DNA from: Massilia kyonggiensis
GTDB taxonomy: Bacteria; Pseudomonadota; Gammaproteobacteria; Burkholderiales; Burkholderiaceae_D
DNA: 64,000 nt
Direction: 5' to 3'
Assembly (NCBI RefSeq): GCF_024756235.1
Contig: NZ_JANUGY010000007.1
Span: 310,001-374,000 of the forward strand
Positions 53,728-63,324 of this stretch are shown piece by piece. Made by a program: the position numbers and the translations under genes. How positions within the stretch are numbered: position 1 is the stretch's first letter; every line of letters starts with the position of its first letter. The notes beneath the pieces are model-generated. The model worked only from the letters and a program-made list of their open reading frames with translations. It searched no databases and had not been told where the DNA came from.

Positions 53728-56106
53728 ATGCGCAGCTTCATCCTTGGCTTCGTCACCGGCATCACGTACCTGCAAACCACCGCCACGCTGCCGGCATCCA
53801 GCCCGATGGCAGCCTGCGCGGCCGGCGCGCTCTTTGTCCTTGTCTGCGCCGCCATGATCCGCCATCCGGCACCACGCATCATCGCGATCGCCTCCGCTGG
53901 CCTGCTGTCCGGCTACGCTTGGGCCGCCGTCCTCGCCCAGGCGACGCTGTCCCCGGAGCTGGCCAAACGCGACGAGGGCCGCGACGTGCGCATCGTCGGC
54001 GTCGTCGAGACGCTGCCGTACCGCTTCGACCAGGGCGTCCGCTTCGACTTCCGCGTGGAGCGCACCCTCGACGCGGACGTGCGCGTGCCGCCGCACGTGG
54101 CGCTGTCGTGGTACGCGGGCCGCTACGGCGCACGCCACGCCGTCGGCGACGTCCAGCCAGGCCAGCGCTGGCAACTGACGGTCCGCCTGCAGCGCCCGCA
54201 CGGCAACGCGAATCCGGGCGGGTTCGATTACGAGGCGTGGCTGCTGGAGCAGGGCGTGCGCGCCACCGGCTATGTCCGCGCCGACGATGGCAACCGGCTG
54301 CTGGATGCATTCGTGCCCAGTCCCGGCGCGGTCGTCGAGCGCGCGCGCGCGGCGCTGCGTGCGCGCATTCTGGCTGCCCTCTCGGGGCGCACCTACGCGG
54401 GCGTCATCGTGGCGCTCGTGATCGGCGACCAGCGCGGCATCGACCAGGCCGACTGGCAGGTCTTCAACCGCACCGGCATCGGTCACCTCATCTCGATTTC
54501 GGGCCTGCACATCACGATGATCGCGGGGCTGGCCGCATGCGCGGTGTCGGCCCTGTGGCGCCGCTCGTTCTTCACCGATGCGCGCCTGCCGCTGCGGCTG
54601 CCGGCGCAGAAAGCCGCGGCGTTGGCCGGGACCGTGGTCGCGCTGCTGTACGTGCTGCTGGCCGGCTTCGGCGTGCCGGCGCAGCGCACCCTGTACATGT
54701 TGTCCGTCGTCGCGCTCGCGTTGTGGATGGGGCGCCTCGCGGCCGTGTCGCACGTGCTGTGCACGGCGCTCGGCGTGGTCGTGCTGCTCGATCCGTGGGC
54801 CGTGCTGTGGCCGGGGTTCTGGCTGTCGTTCGGGGCCGTGGCCGTCATCCTGTTCGCGGGACATGGGCGTATCGGGCCGTCGCCCGCCGGCCCGCGCGGC
54901 GCGCTGCTGCTGGCGGGACGCACGCAATGGGCCGTCACGGCCGGGCTGGTGCCGTTGACGTTGCTGCTGTTCGGCCAGGTGTCCATCGTGAGCCCGGTCG
55001 CGAACGCCGTGGCGATCCCGCTCGTCAGCTTCGTCGTGACGCCGCTCGCGCTCGCCGGCAGCCTGGTCCCGGGGCCGCCCGGCGACTGGCTGCTGCTGTG
55101 CGCGCACTGGACCGTGGAAATGCTCGCGTGGCTGCTGCGGCAGATGGCCGGATGGCCCGGCGCCGTTTGGCGCGCGCCGGCGCCGCAGGCCTGGGTGTTC
55201 GCGCTGGGCCTGGGCGGCACGCTGTGGATGCTGATGCCGCGCGGCTGGCCGCATCGGTGGGCCGGTGCCGTCGCGCTGCTCCCGATGCTGCTGCAACTGC
55301 CGGACCATCCGCGCGAAAAAACCTTTCGCGTCACGGCGTTCGACGTGGGCCAGGGCATGGCGCTGCTCGTCGAGACCGAGCGCCACCGCCTGCTGTACGA
55401 CACGGGGCCCGCGTACGCGCCGGGCGCCGACGGCGGCAGCCGCGTCATCCTGCCGTACTTGCGGATGCGGGGCATCGCCACGCTCGACGGCATCGTCGTC
55501 AGCCATGGCGACACGGACCACACTGGCGGCGCGCTGGCGGTGCTGGAGGGTGTCGACGTGGACTGGCTCGCGTCGTCGCTGCCCTTCGAGCACGCGATCG
55601 TCCGCGCGGTGCGCCGCCACGTGCGCTGCAGCGCCGGCCAGCACTGGGAATGGGACGGCATCGCGTTCGACATGCTGCATCCGACGCCCGCCAGCTACGA
55701 CGATGCGCACCTGAAGACGAATGCCCGCAGCTGCACGCTCCGCATCAGCAATGGCCGGCGCACGGTGCTGCTGGCCGGCGACATCGAGGCGGCGCAGGAG
55801 GCGGCCCTGCTCGAGCGCGCGCCCGGCCGCCTGCGTGCGGACGTCCTGCTGGCGCCGCACCACGGCAGCGGCACGTCGTCCACGTTGGCGTTCCTGGAGG
55901 CGGTGCGGCCGGAAGTCGCGGTGTTCCAGGTCGGCTATCGCAACCGCTACCACCACCCGAAGCCCGAGGTGTATGAGCGCTACGGTGCGCTCGGGGCCCA
56001 GCGACTCAGGACCGACGACGCGGGCGCGCTGACGCTGGAGTTCGGCGCGGACGTCGCCTGGCGCAGCTACCGCGCCGGCCACGCGCGCTACTGGTACGGG
56101 CGCTGA
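53728..56106 (+). CDS. comEC: DNA internalization-related competence protein ComEC/Rec2
   Basis: 792 residues, inner membrane channel for incoming single-stranded DNA. DUF4131 N-terminal region (VRIVGVVETLPYRF, NANPGGFDYEAWLLEQGVRA), the competence domain with GIGHLISISGLHITMIAGL and FGVPAQRTLYMLS, and a C-terminal metallo-beta-lactamase domain with AFDVGQGMALLVET, VVSHGDTDHTGG and LAPHHGSGTSS. Metal-binding motifs look intact, so transformation is possible. Its stop codon abuts that of the sensor kinase in a TGATCA junction. Confidence 0.95.
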   Translation: MRSFILGFVTGITYLQTTATLPASSPMAACAAGALFVLVCAAMIRHPAPRIIAIASAGLLSGYAWAAVLAQATLSPELAKRDEGRDVRIVGVVETLPYRFDQGVRFDFRVERTLDADVRVPPHVALSWYAGRYGARHAVGDVQPGQRWQLTVRLQRPHGNANPGGFDYEAWLLEQGVRATGYVRADDGNRLLDAFVPSPGAVVERARAALRARILAALSGRTYAGVIVALVIGDQRGIDQADWQVFNRTGIGHLISISGLHITMIAGLAACAVSALWRRSFFTDARLPLRLPAQKAAALAGTVVALLYVLLAGFGVPAQRTLYMLSVVALALWMGRLAAVSHVLCTALGVVVLLDPWAVLWPGFWLSFGAVAVILFAGHGRIGPSPAGPRGALLLAGRTQWAVTAGLVPLTLLLFGQVSIVSPVANAVAIPLVSFVVTPLALAGSLVPGPPGDWLLLCAHWTVEMLAWLLRQMAGWPGAVWRAPAPQAWVFALGLGGTLWMLMPRGWPHRWAGAVALLPMLLQLPDHPREKTFRVTAFDVGQGMALLVETERHRLLYDTGPAYAPGADGGSRVILPYLRMRGIATLDGIVVSHGDTDHTGGALAVLEGVDVDWLASSLPFEHAIVRAVRRHVRCSAGQHWEWDGIAFDMLHPTPASYDDAHLKTNARSCTLRISNGRRTVLLAGDIEAAQEAALLERAPGRLRADVLLAPHHGSGTSSTLAFLEAVRPEVAVFQVGYRNRYHHPKPEVYERYGALGAQRLRTDDAGALTLEFGADVAWRSYRAGHARYWYGR

Positions 56107-57558
56107 TCAGCCCAGGCGCGGCAGCGTGATCGTCACCCGCAAGCCGCCTTCGGCCCGGTTGGCGGCCGAGATCCGTCCGCCGTGCGTCTCCACCACCCGC
56201 TTGGCGATCGCGAGACCGAGTCCGTGGCCGTCGACGTTGTTGTGCGCGGGGTTGGAGCGGAAGAACGGTTCGAACACGTCGCCCAGGTGTTCGGGCGCGA
56301 TGCCCGGTCCCTTGTCGAGCACTTCGATGTGAACGAGGTCGCCGTCCGGATGCAGGCAGACGTTCACCGGGCCGCCCGCGCCGTGCTTGACGGCGTTGCG
56401 CACGATGTTCTCGACGGCGCTCCACAACAGGTCCGGCGCGCCGCGCACCGTCACCGGTTCCGGTGCGTCGACGTCGACCACCGCGCCGGCTTCGAAGCGG
56501 GCGTCGTCGGCGATCTGGTCGACCATCTCGACGAGGTCGACAGGCTCCGTCGCCGGCGGGGTCGTCGCCGCTTCCAGCCGGGACAGCGTCAGCAGCTCGC
56601 CGACGAGGCGGTCCATGCGCACGCTTTCCCGTTCGATGCGTTCGAGCGACGCCTGCAGGCGGTCCGGCTGCTGGTGCGCGAGGCCGATGGCGGCCTGCAG
56701 GCGCGCGAGGGGAGAGCGCAGTTCGTGCGACACGTCGTGCAGCAGGCGGCGCTGGCCGTCCATCAGGGCGCGCAGCTGGGCGCTCATGCGGTCGAAGTCG
56801 TGGCCCAGTTCCGCCAGCTCGTCGCCGATCAGGCGCGGCGCCGCGTGCGCGAATCTGGGGGCGAGGTCGCCCGCCGCCGCCGCGTCGAAGGCGCGCTGCA
56901 GGGCGCGGATCGGACGCGAGAAATACCAGGCGAGGAGGGCGGCGAACAGCAGGCTCGCCAAGGTGGCGGCGACGATCGGCAGCCAGGGGCCCACGTGGCG
57001 GCTGAATTCAGGCGGCAGGCCGAACCAGCCGCCACCCGGACCGCCCGGACCGCCCGGGCCGCCGGGTGGTCCGCCGCCCGGTCCCGCCGCCGGCGGCCCG
57101 GCGCCCGGCCCGGTGCCGAAGCCCCGTGGAGCGGGACCGTCCATGCCCGGCATATGCCATGCGCGCGACGCGAAGGCCGTGTAGCGGCGGCCGTCCGCGC
57201 TCGTCAGCTGGGCGACGGCGTGTGTGCGGCCGTCGCCGTTCAGGTTGCGCTCGACTTCCTCGCGCAACCTGGCGGGCACGGGCCGGTCGAGAAGTTCATG
57301 GCCCTGGTCGTCGAGCACATATAAATGCATGCGGCGACTGCCGGCGGCGAGGTCGCGCAACGCGTCGATGCCGCCGTGCTTCAGCGTCGCGGCGGCTGCG
57401 TCCAGCATGATCGTGGCGGGCGGACTCTTGTCGAGCGTGGGTTCGCCGCCGCGCTGGCGCGCCTGGTCGCGCAGCCACAATGTGCCGCCGACGCCGATCG
57501 TGGCGGCCACCTGCGCCAGCAGGATGGACAGGAAGAACTTCCAGAACAGCCGGCCCAT
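56107..57558 (-). CDS. cpxA: Cpx-like sensor histidine kinase
   Basis: 483 residues: N-terminal membrane helix (FWKFFLSILLAQVAATIGVG), periplasmic domain (about 30-185), second helix (WLPIVAATLASLLFAALLAW), HAMP, H-box HDVSHELRSPLARL, N-box NIVRNAVKHG, and G-boxes DKGPGIAPEH and GHGLGLAI. The periplasmic domain ends in a Gly/Pro-rich stretch of about 40 residues (GPGAGPPAAGPGGG onward) next to the membrane. ATG 57558 lies 2 bases past the regulator stop. The CpxR-type box and CpxP-like gene upstream support a Cpx role; RstB-like kinases are the alternative. Confidence 0.88.
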   Translation of the reverse strand: MGRLFWKFFLSILLAQVAATIGVGGTLWLRDQARQRGGEPTLDKSPPATIMLDAAAATLKHGGIDALRDLAAGSRRMHLYVLDDQGHELLDRPVPARLREEVERNLNGDGRTHAVAQLTSADGRRYTAFASRAWHMPGMDGPAPRGFGTGPGAGPPAAGPGGGPPGGPGGPGGPGGGWFGLPPEFSRHVGPWLPIVAATLASLLFAALLAWYFSRPIRALQRAFDAAAAGDLAPRFAHAAPRLIGDELAELGHDFDRMSAQLRALMDGQRRLLHDVSHELRSPLARLQAAIGLAHQQPDRLQASLERIERESVRMDRLVGELLTLSRLEAATTPPATEPVDLVEMVDQIADDARFEAGAVVDVDAPEPVTVRGAPDLLWSAVENIVRNAVKHGAGGPVNVCLHPDGDLVHIEVLDKGPGIAPEHLGDVFEPFFRSNPAHNNVDGHGLGLAIAKRVVETHGGRISAANRAEGGLRVTITLPRLG

Positions 57559-57560
57559 CG

Positions 57561-58247
57561 CTACTCGCGGATCAGCTGGTAGCCGAGACGGTAGACGGTC
57601 TGCAGGCAGGAACGCCCGTCGGACAGCGTGCCCAGTTTGTGGCGCAGGCTCGAGAGGTGGACGTCGATGTTGCGGTCGAAGCGGGCCAGCGGGCGGCCCA
57701 GCCCCTGCTCGGACAGGTCGTTCTTGCTGACGGGCCGGCCGGCGTTGCGCGCGAGGACTTCGAGCAGGTTGAATTCGGTGCTGGTCAGGTCCAGCGGCTG
57801 GCCGTCCCACGTGGCGCGGCGCTGCTCCGGCAGCATCGTCAGCTTGCCGACCGTGAGCGTGATGCCGGGACCGTCGTTGGGCGAGCTTTGCGTGCGGCGC
57901 AGGATGGCGCGCACGCGCGCCGTCAGTTCGCGCGGCGTGCAGGGCTTCGTGACGTAGTCGTCGGCCCCCAGTTCGAGGCCGAGGATGCGGTCGGCGTCGT
58001 CGCCGCGCCCCGTCAGCATCAGGATCGGCATGCGGCTGGCGGCGCGGATGCGGCGCAGCGTCTCGATGCCGTTCATGCGGGGCATCATCACGTCGAGGAT
58101 GGCGATGGCGTACTGGCCGGTCAGCGCTTCGCGCGCGCCCGTCTCGCCGTCGTGGGCACAGGCGACACGGAAGCCTTCCTGTTCCAGGTATTCGGAAAAC
58201 ATGCCGACCAGTTCGGTGTCGTCGTCGATAAGCAGGACTTGGTTCAT
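57561..58247 (-). CDS. cpxR: Cpx-like OmpR-family response regulator
   Basis: 228 residues. Receiver domain with acidic pocket DDD (8-10), phosphoacceptor D52, T79 and K101, then an OmpR/PhoB winged helix (LTSTEFNLLEVLARNAGRPV, RFDRNIDVHLSSLRHKLG, IQTVYRLGYQL-like LQTVYRLGYQLI). It is first in the operon with the kinase. An exact GTAAA-N5-GTAAA repeat 52 bases upstream is the CpxR recognition pattern, so autoregulation is likely. Confidence 0.92.
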   Translation of the reverse strand: MNQVLLIDDDTELVGMFSEYLEQEGFRVACAHDGETGAREALTGQYAIAILDVMMPRMNGIETLRRIRAASRMPILMLTGRGDDADRILGLELGADDYVTKPCTPRELTARVRAILRRTQSSPNDGPGITLTVGKLTMLPEQRRATWDGQPLDLTSTEFNLLEVLARNAGRPVSKNDLSEQGLGRPLARFDRNIDVHLSSLRHKLGTLSDGRSCLQTVYRLGYQLIRE

Positions 58248-58298
58248 GCTCGCATCTTAGCGCAGGGCGGCCGTGCCGGCCACGGAGGAAGATGCCTC

Positions 58299-58313
58299 TT
58301 TACGTCGTTTTAC
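58299..58313 (-). promoter_or_regulatory. CpxR-type binding box GTAAA-N5-GTAAA
   Basis: On the minus strand two GTAAA pentamers are separated by exactly five bases (GTAAA ACGAC GTAAA). It lies in the 135-base gap between the regulator gene and the divergent CpxP/Spy-like gene and could control both. Confidence 0.8.
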
Positions 58314-58382
58314 ACGGCGATAACACTCCTTAACATGGCGACAACCGAGAATGGCGTCTCCGAACAAAAAAGGATGACCGAC

Positions 58383-58847
58383 ATGACATTCACAAGCCTT
58401 TCCGCGGCGGCCGCGCTGGTCGCCGCCTGCTTCGCCGCCACGCCCGCCTTCGCGAGCGGCGAGCCGGATGCGCCGCCTCCCGCAGGCCATGACCGCGCGC
58501 CGGGCATGCCCTTCGGCCACGCGCCGCTGCACCGCCTGAAGCTGACGGAAGCCCAGCAGGACAAGGTGTTCGCCATCATGCACGCCCAGGCCCCGCAGCG
58601 CCGCGACTACGACAAGGCCGTCCGCAAGGCGCACGAAGCCCTGCGCGAACTGGCCCGCGCCGACAAGTTCGACGACGCGAGGGCCAATGCCCTGTCGCGC
58701 GATCTCGGCCAGGCCGTCGCCGCCCAGGCGCTGCTGCAGGCACGGACGGAAGCGCAGATCCAGGCCGTGCTGACGCCGGAGCAGCGGGAAGAGATGGGTC
58801 GGCACCGCATGCGCGGGCGCGACGGGGACGAGCGCCCGCCGATGTAG
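58383..58847 (+). CDS. CpxP/Spy-family periplasmic protein (LTxxQ motifs)
   Basis: 154 residues with a signal peptide (LSAAAALVAACFAATPAFAS), a mainly helical mature domain and the two family motifs LTEAQ and LTPEQ. CpxP/Spy proteins bind misfolded envelope proteins, and CpxP inhibits the CpxA sensor. ATG 58383 was preferred over 58374 because AGGA lies 8 bases before it. Divergent from the cpxRA-like pair with a CpxR box between, which matches the cpxP-cpxRA layout of enterobacteria. Confidence 0.88.
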   Translation: MTFTSLSAAAALVAACFAATPAFASGEPDAPPPAGHDRAPGMPFGHAPLHRLKLTEAQQDKVFAIMHAQAPQRRDYDKAVRKAHEALRELARADKFDDARANALSRDLGQAVAAQALLQARTEAQIQAVLTPEQREEMGRHRMRGRDGDERPPM

Positions 58848-58930
58848 GCGTTTGCCTCTAAATACTTGGAGATAATGACATTACAATGGGTGTTGTCTTT
58901 ACTACGCGCAGCCGCGTCATCCCATTCCCG

Positions 58931-59767
58931 ATGTCCAAGCCATTACTCCACTTCACCCACGGGAACAGCTACCCTTCCGGTTCGTACGGCCGCCTGCTGC
59001 ACGACCTCCGCCGCGATTTCGACGTGCGCACGACGGACATGCTGGGTCACGATCCCCGCTTTCCCGTGCGCGACAACTGGCACACGCTGATCGACGAGCT
59101 GATCGCCCAGCTGGAGGGGTACGGCCGGCCGGCGATCCTCGTCGGCCATTCCTTGGGCGGCGCGGTCAGCATGCTGGCGGCGCACCGTCGGCCCGATCTC
59201 GTGCGCTGCGTGGTGATGCTGGATTCTCCCGTCGTCGCGGGCTGGCGCGCGTGGGTGTGGCGCATCGCGAAGATGCTCGGACTGCGCATGCGGCTGTCGC
59301 CGGGGAATGTGGCCCGGCGGCGGCGCAACGTGTGGCCGTCGCGCGCGGCCGCCTTCGAGCATTTCAGCGCCAAGCCCGTGTTCCAGGCGTGGGCGCCGGG
59401 TGCACTCGACGATTACCTCGACCACGGTTTGCGGCCGCACCCCGAGGGCGTGCAACTGCGCTTCGACCGCGACGTCGAAGCCGCGATCTACAGCACGCTG
59501 CCGCACGACATGGACCGGGTGCTGCGCGCGCCGTTCCCCGTGCCGGTCGGCTTCGTCGCGGGGACGGATTCCACGGAGCTGCGCCAGGCGGGCCTGGACG
59601 GCACGCGCCGCCTGGTCGGCGGCAATCTCGTCACGATCGAGGGCACGCACCTGTACCCGATGGAGAACCCGGCGCTGACGGCGCAGCTGACGCGCGAGAT
59701 GATCGCGCGGCTGCTGGCGCAGGCCGATGAAAAAAAGGCCGGTCGTCCGGCGGCGCTTTTCGCGTAA
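58931..59767 (+). CDS. Alpha/beta hydrolase
   Basis: 278 residues. [14 protein letters not shown] near the N-terminus gives the oxyanion region, and the nucleophile elbow is GHSLGG in [13 protein letters not shown]; the acid and histidine are likely in VAGTDSTEL and [11 protein letters not shown]. No signal peptide. MSKPLLHF at 58931 fits the usual start; an in-frame ATG 45 bases upstream would extend it. Substrate unknown. It ends 44 bases before dcd. Confidence 0.88.
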   Translation: MSKPLLHFTHGNSYPSGSYGRLLHDLRRDFDVRTTDMLGHDPRFPVRDNWHTLIDELIAQLEGYGRPAILVGHSLGGAVSMLAAHRRPDLVRCVVMLDSPVVAGWRAWVWRIAKMLGLRMRLSPGNVARRRRNVWPSRAAAFEHFSAKPVFQAWAPGALDDYLDHGLRPHPEGVQLRFDRDVEAAIYSTLPHDMDRVLRAPFPVPVGFVAGTDSTELRQAGLDGTRRLVGGNLVTIEGTHLYPMENPALTAQLTREMIARLLAQADEKKAGRPAALFA

Positions 59768-59811
59768 AATTGCGGGATTGTCATTCCCCTTTTTTAGAGA
59801 AGAACCCCGCG

Positions 59812-60378
59812 ATGAGTATCAAGAGCGACAAATGGATCCGCCGGATGGCGGAAGAACACGGCATGATCGAACCGTTCTCGCCGAAACAGGTGCGCGAGAC
59901 GGACGGCCGCAAGATCATTTCGTGGGGCACGTCCTCGTACGGCTACGACATCCGCTGCGCCGACGAATTCAAGGTGTTCACGAACATCAACAGCACGATC
60001 GTCGACCCGAAGAACTTCGACTCGAATTCGTTCGTCGACGTGAAGAGCGACGTGTGCATCATCCCGCCGAACTCGTTCGCGCTGGCCCGCACGATCGAAT
60101 ACTTCAAGATTCCGCGCAACGTGCTGACCGTCTGCCTGGGCAAGTCGACCTATGCCCGCTGCGGCATCATCGTCAACGTGACGCCGTTCGAGCCGGAATG
60201 GGAAGGCTACGTGACCCTCGAATTCTCGAACACGACGCCGCTGCCGGCCAAGATCTACGCGGGCGAAGGCTGCGCGCAGGTGCTGTTCTTCGAGAGCGAC
60301 GAGATCTGCGAGACCTCGTACAAGGACCGGGGCGGCAAGTACCAGGGCCAGCACGGCGTAACGCTGCCGAAGACCTGA
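59812..60378 (+). CDS. dcd: dCTP deaminase
   Basis: 188 residues, exactly the family length. Converts dCTP to dUTP for thymidylate synthesis. Recognised from [52 protein letters not shown] with the catalytic glutamate in [14 protein letters not shown], and [15 protein letters not shown] precedes the chosen ATG. Followed by a strong bidirectional terminator. Confidence 0.97.
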   Translation: MSIKSDKWIRRMAEEHGMIEPFSPKQVRETDGRKIISWGTSSYGYDIRCADEFKVFTNINSTIVDPKNFDSNSFVDVKSDVCIIPPNSFALARTIEYFKIPRNVLTVCLGKSTYARCGIIVNVTPFEPEWEGYVTLEFSNTTPLPAKIYAGEGCAQVLFFESDEICETSYKDRGGKYQGQHGVTLPKT

Positions 60379-60383
60379 TCGTC

Positions 60384-60412
60384 AAAAAAGGGGCCGCGGC
60401 CCCTTTTTTTTT
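60384..60412. terminator. Bidirectional intrinsic terminator after dcd
   Basis: GGGGCC (60390-60395) and GGCCCC (60398-60403) form a tight stem flanked by six A and nine T. It can end dcd transcription and the converging LprI-like operon. Confidence 0.88.
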
Positions 60413-60419
60413 GAATCCC

Positions 60420-60803
60420 TCAGTGCGGATTCTCGAACTCGTCCAGTTCCTTGATGCGCTGTTCGGCACGGCGGCGCATGCAGTTCAGGAAGACCATGTC
60501 CCGCATGGTGCCGCCTGACCACAGTTCGTACAGCGCCTTGCAATCCGCCTCGCGGAACTTGATCCAGGCCCGCTGTGCCAGCACCAGGGCCTTCTTCGTC
60601 GCGGCACCTTCGCCGTCGCCCAGGGACTTGAGCGCGGCCTGGTAAGCCGTGTTCAATTTTACCTCCACGGCTTTCTGGTCGCGCGCGGCGCATTCGTTGA
60701 TGTCGACGGTCGACGCGGCGTTGTCGCAGTCGACCACCGCCGCGGCGGCGCCGGTCGTCAGGCCGAGCGCCAGCAGCAGCGTAATCGTGTGCGCGGTACG
60801 CAT
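60420..60803 (-). CDS. Secreted LprI-like (DUF1311) protein
   Basis: 127 residues with a signal peptide (ITLLLALGLTTGAAAAV) and a DUF1311/LprI-type domain: DCDNAASTVDINECAARD, LNTAYQAALKSL, LVLAQRAWIKFREADCKA, with four conserved cysteines (C at DCDN, INEC, ADCK, LNCM). LprI of Mycobacterium is a lysozyme inhibitor, but most members are uncharacterised. Its ATG overlaps the stop of the decarboxylase gene as TGATG, so the two are coupled. Confidence 0.85.
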   Translation of the reverse strand: MRTAHTITLLLALGLTTGAAAAVVDCDNAASTVDINECAARDQKAVEVKLNTAYQAALKSLGDGEGAATKKALVLAQRAWIKFREADCKALYELWSGGTMRDMVFLNCMRRRAEQRIKELDEFENPH

Positions 60804-63058
60804 CAGTCCTGCTTGACGCAATCCACGAAGTAACCCAGCTTGCCGTCGATCTCGCGCTTCACGAGACCGTGCACGTCCGTCTCGAAGCCCGGGAACCGCT
60901 CGTTGAAATCGCGTGCGAAGCGCAGGTAGTCGACGATCGTCTTGTTGAAACGCTCGCCCGGAATCAGCAGCGGAATGCCCGGCGGGTAGGGCGTCAGCAG
61001 GATCGCGGTGATGCGGCCTTCCAGGTCCTCGATCGCCACGCGCTCGATCTCGCGGTGCGCCATCTTCGCGAAGGCGTCCGACGGCTTCATCGCCGGGATC
61101 ATGTCGGACAAATACATCTCGGTCGTCAGGCGGGCGACGTCGCGCGACTTGTAGAAATCGTGGATCTGCTGGCACAGGTCGCGCAGGCCCCACGATTCGT
61201 AGCGCGGGTTCGCGGCCGTGAACTCGGGCATGATGCGCCACATCGGCTGGTTGCGGTCGTAGTCGTCCTTGAACTGCTGCAGGGCGGTGACGAGCGTGTT
61301 CCAGCGGCCCTTCGTGATGCCGATCGTGAACATGATGAAGAACGAGTACAGGCCGCACTTTTCGATGATCACGCCGTGCTCGGCGAGGTACTTGGTGACG
61401 ATCGACGCCGGGATGCCGGAGGCGCCGAACGAGCCGTCCAGCGACAGGCCCGGCGTGACGACCGTCGCCTTGATCGGGTCGAGCATGTTGAAGCCTTCGG
61501 CCAGCTTGCCGAAGCCGTGCCAGTCGTCTTCCGCGTGGATCATCCAGTCGGCCTGCGTGCCGATGCCTTCCTCGCTCGTGACCTGCGGGCCCCACACCTT
61601 GAACCACCAGTCGTCGCCGTAGTCCTCGTCGACCTTCTGCATCGCGCGGCGGAAATCCAGCGCTTCGTAGATCGATTCCTCGACGAGGGCGGTGCCGCCC
61701 GGCGCTTCCATCATCGCGGCGGCGACGTCGCACGACGCGATGATCGAGTACTGCGGCGACGTCGACGTGTGCATCAGGTATGCCTCGTTGAACGCGTCCT
61801 GGTCCAGCGCCACGGTCTCGGATTCGCGCACGAGCACCTGCGACGCCTGCGACAGGCCCGCCAGCAGCTTGTGCGTGGACTGCGTCGAGAAGATCATCGA
61901 CTGCTTCGCGCGCGGACGGTCGCGGCCGATCGCGTGCATGTTGCGGTAGAAGTCGTGGAACGTCGCGTGCGGCAGCCAGGCTTCGTCGAAGTGCAGCGTG
62001 TCGATCTCGCCGTCCAGCAGTTCGCGCAGCGTCTCGACGTTGTACACGACGCCGTCGTACGTCGACTGCGTGATCGTCAGGATGCGCGGCTTCTTGTTCT
62101 TGGCTTCGCGGGCGAACGGGTTCGCCTCGATCTTCCTGCGGATCGACTCCGGCGAGAATTCTTCCAGCGGGATCGGGCCGATGATGCCCAGGTTGTTCCG
62201 GGTCGGCATCAGGAACACGGGGATCGCGCCGCACATGATGATCGAGTGCAGGATCGATTTATGGCAGTTGCGGTCGACGACGACGATGTCGCCCGGCGCC
62301 ACGGTCGAGTGCCACACCATCTTGTTCGACGTCGAGGTGCCGTTCGTGACGAAGTAGCAGTGGTCCGCGTTGTAGATGCGCGCGGCGTTGCGCTCCGACT
62401 TGGCGACGGGGCCCGTGTGGTCGAGCAGCTGGCCGAGTTCCTCGACGGCGTTGCAGACGTCGGCGCGCAGCATGTTCTCGCCGAAGAACTGGTGGAACAT
62501 CTGGCCGATCGGCGACTTCAGGAACGCGACGCCGCCCGAGTGGCCGGGGCAGTGCCAGGAATAGGAGCCGTCGTTGGCGTAGTTGACGAGCGCGCGGAAG
62601 AACGGCGGCGCCAGGCTGTCCAGGTAGGCTTTCGCTTCGCGGATGATGTGGCGCGCGACGAATTCCGGCGTGTCCTCGAACATGTGGATGAAGCCGTGCA
62701 GCTCCTTCAGGATGTCGTTCGGGATGTGGCGGCTCGTGCGGGTCTCGCCGTAGATGTAGATCGGGATGTCCGAGTTCTTGTGGCGGATCTCCTGCACGAA
62801 GGCGCGCAGGCCGCTGAGTGCGAAATTGGTCTCCTCGATGGTGCCGCCGCCGAATTCCTCATCGTCGATCGACAGCACGAAGGCCGAAGCGCGCGACTGC
62901 TGCTGGGCGAACTGCGACAGGTCGCCATAGCTGGTCAGGCCGAGCACTTCCATGCCTTCTTTTTCCATCGCGGCCGCAAGCGCGCGAATGCCGAGACCGG
63001 ACGTGTTCTCGGAACGGAAATCCTCGTCAATGATGACGATTGGGAAACGAAATTTCAT
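60803..63058 (-). CDS. Orn/Lys/Arg decarboxylase (biodegradative type)
   Basis: 751 residues, the size of E. coli AdiA. It has an N-terminal wing domain resembling a response regulator (FPIVIIDEDFRSENTSGLGI), the PLP-binding large domain with the cofactor lysine K397 in STHKLLAG, DEAWLPHA and the TNGTSTSN loop, and a C-terminal domain with TPYPPGIPLLIPGE. Such enzymes take up protons by decarboxylating basic amino acids in acid resistance, or make polyamines. MKFRFP was chosen as start because GGAG lies 8 bases upstream. No antiporter gene is adjacent. Arg, Lys and Orn specificities cannot be separated by eye. Confidence 0.93.
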   Translation of the reverse strand: MKFRFPIVIIDEDFRSENTSGLGIRALAAAMEKEGMEVLGLTSYGDLSQFAQQQSRASAFVLSIDDEEFGGGTIEETNFALSGLRAFVQEIRHKNSDIPIYIYGETRTSRHIPNDILKELHGFIHMFEDTPEFVARHIIREAKAYLDSLAPPFFRALVNYANDGSYSWHCPGHSGGVAFLKSPIGQMFHQFFGENMLRADVCNAVEELGQLLDHTGPVAKSERNAARIYNADHCYFVTNGTSTSNKMVWHSTVAPGDIVVVDRNCHKSILHSIIMCGAIPVFLMPTRNNLGIIGPIPLEEFSPESIRRKIEANPFAREAKNKKPRILTITQSTYDGVVYNVETLRELLDGEIDTLHFDEAWLPHATFHDFYRNMHAIGRDRPRAKQSMIFSTQSTHKLLAGLSQASQVLVRESETVALDQDAFNEAYLMHTSTSPQYSIIASCDVAAAMMEAPGGTALVEESIYEALDFRRAMQKVDEDYGDDWWFKVWGPQVTSEEGIGTQADWMIHAEDDWHGFGKLAEGFNMLDPIKATVVTPGLSLDGSFGASGIPASIVTKYLAEHGVIIEKCGLYSFFIMFTIGITKGRWNTLVTALQQFKDDYDRNQPMWRIMPEFTAANPRYESWGLRDLCQQIHDFYKSRDVARLTTEMYLSDMIPAMKPSDAFAKMAHREIERVAIEDLEGRITAILLTPYPPGIPLLIPGERFNKTIVDYLRFARDFNERFPGFETDVHGLVKREIDGKLGYFVDCVKQD

Positions 63059-63324
63059 GGACAGCTCCAAAGCGAAGCGCCGTGCGCGCCGTCTTCCGGG
63101 AGGTGGAAGGCGGCCGGGCACGGCACCGGAAAAATGAAGAAGCGGATTTTCGCAGAAATTGCGGGGTCCCGTGCAAAAATTTTTAATAGGTTAGCTACAC
63201 GGGGAAGATTGTGGCGCACTCTTGTGTAAACAAGATGACGGAACGGGCGCTGCGTTAAGGGTCTAACGGAAGCGGGTATGCCGCAGGCTTAAAGTGGAGC
63301 CTCTGTTTCGCAGCCGAGGCCGCC

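Noticed and set aside
53572-56082. An 836-codon open frame on the minus strand opposite comEC
   Set aside because: Antisense shadow of comEC; Arg/Gln/His-rich and without any domain.
59738-59751. GCCGG-TCGT-CCGGC hairpin as a terminator for the alpha/beta hydrolase gene
   Set aside because: It lies inside the coding region before the stop and the following T-run is short and interrupted.
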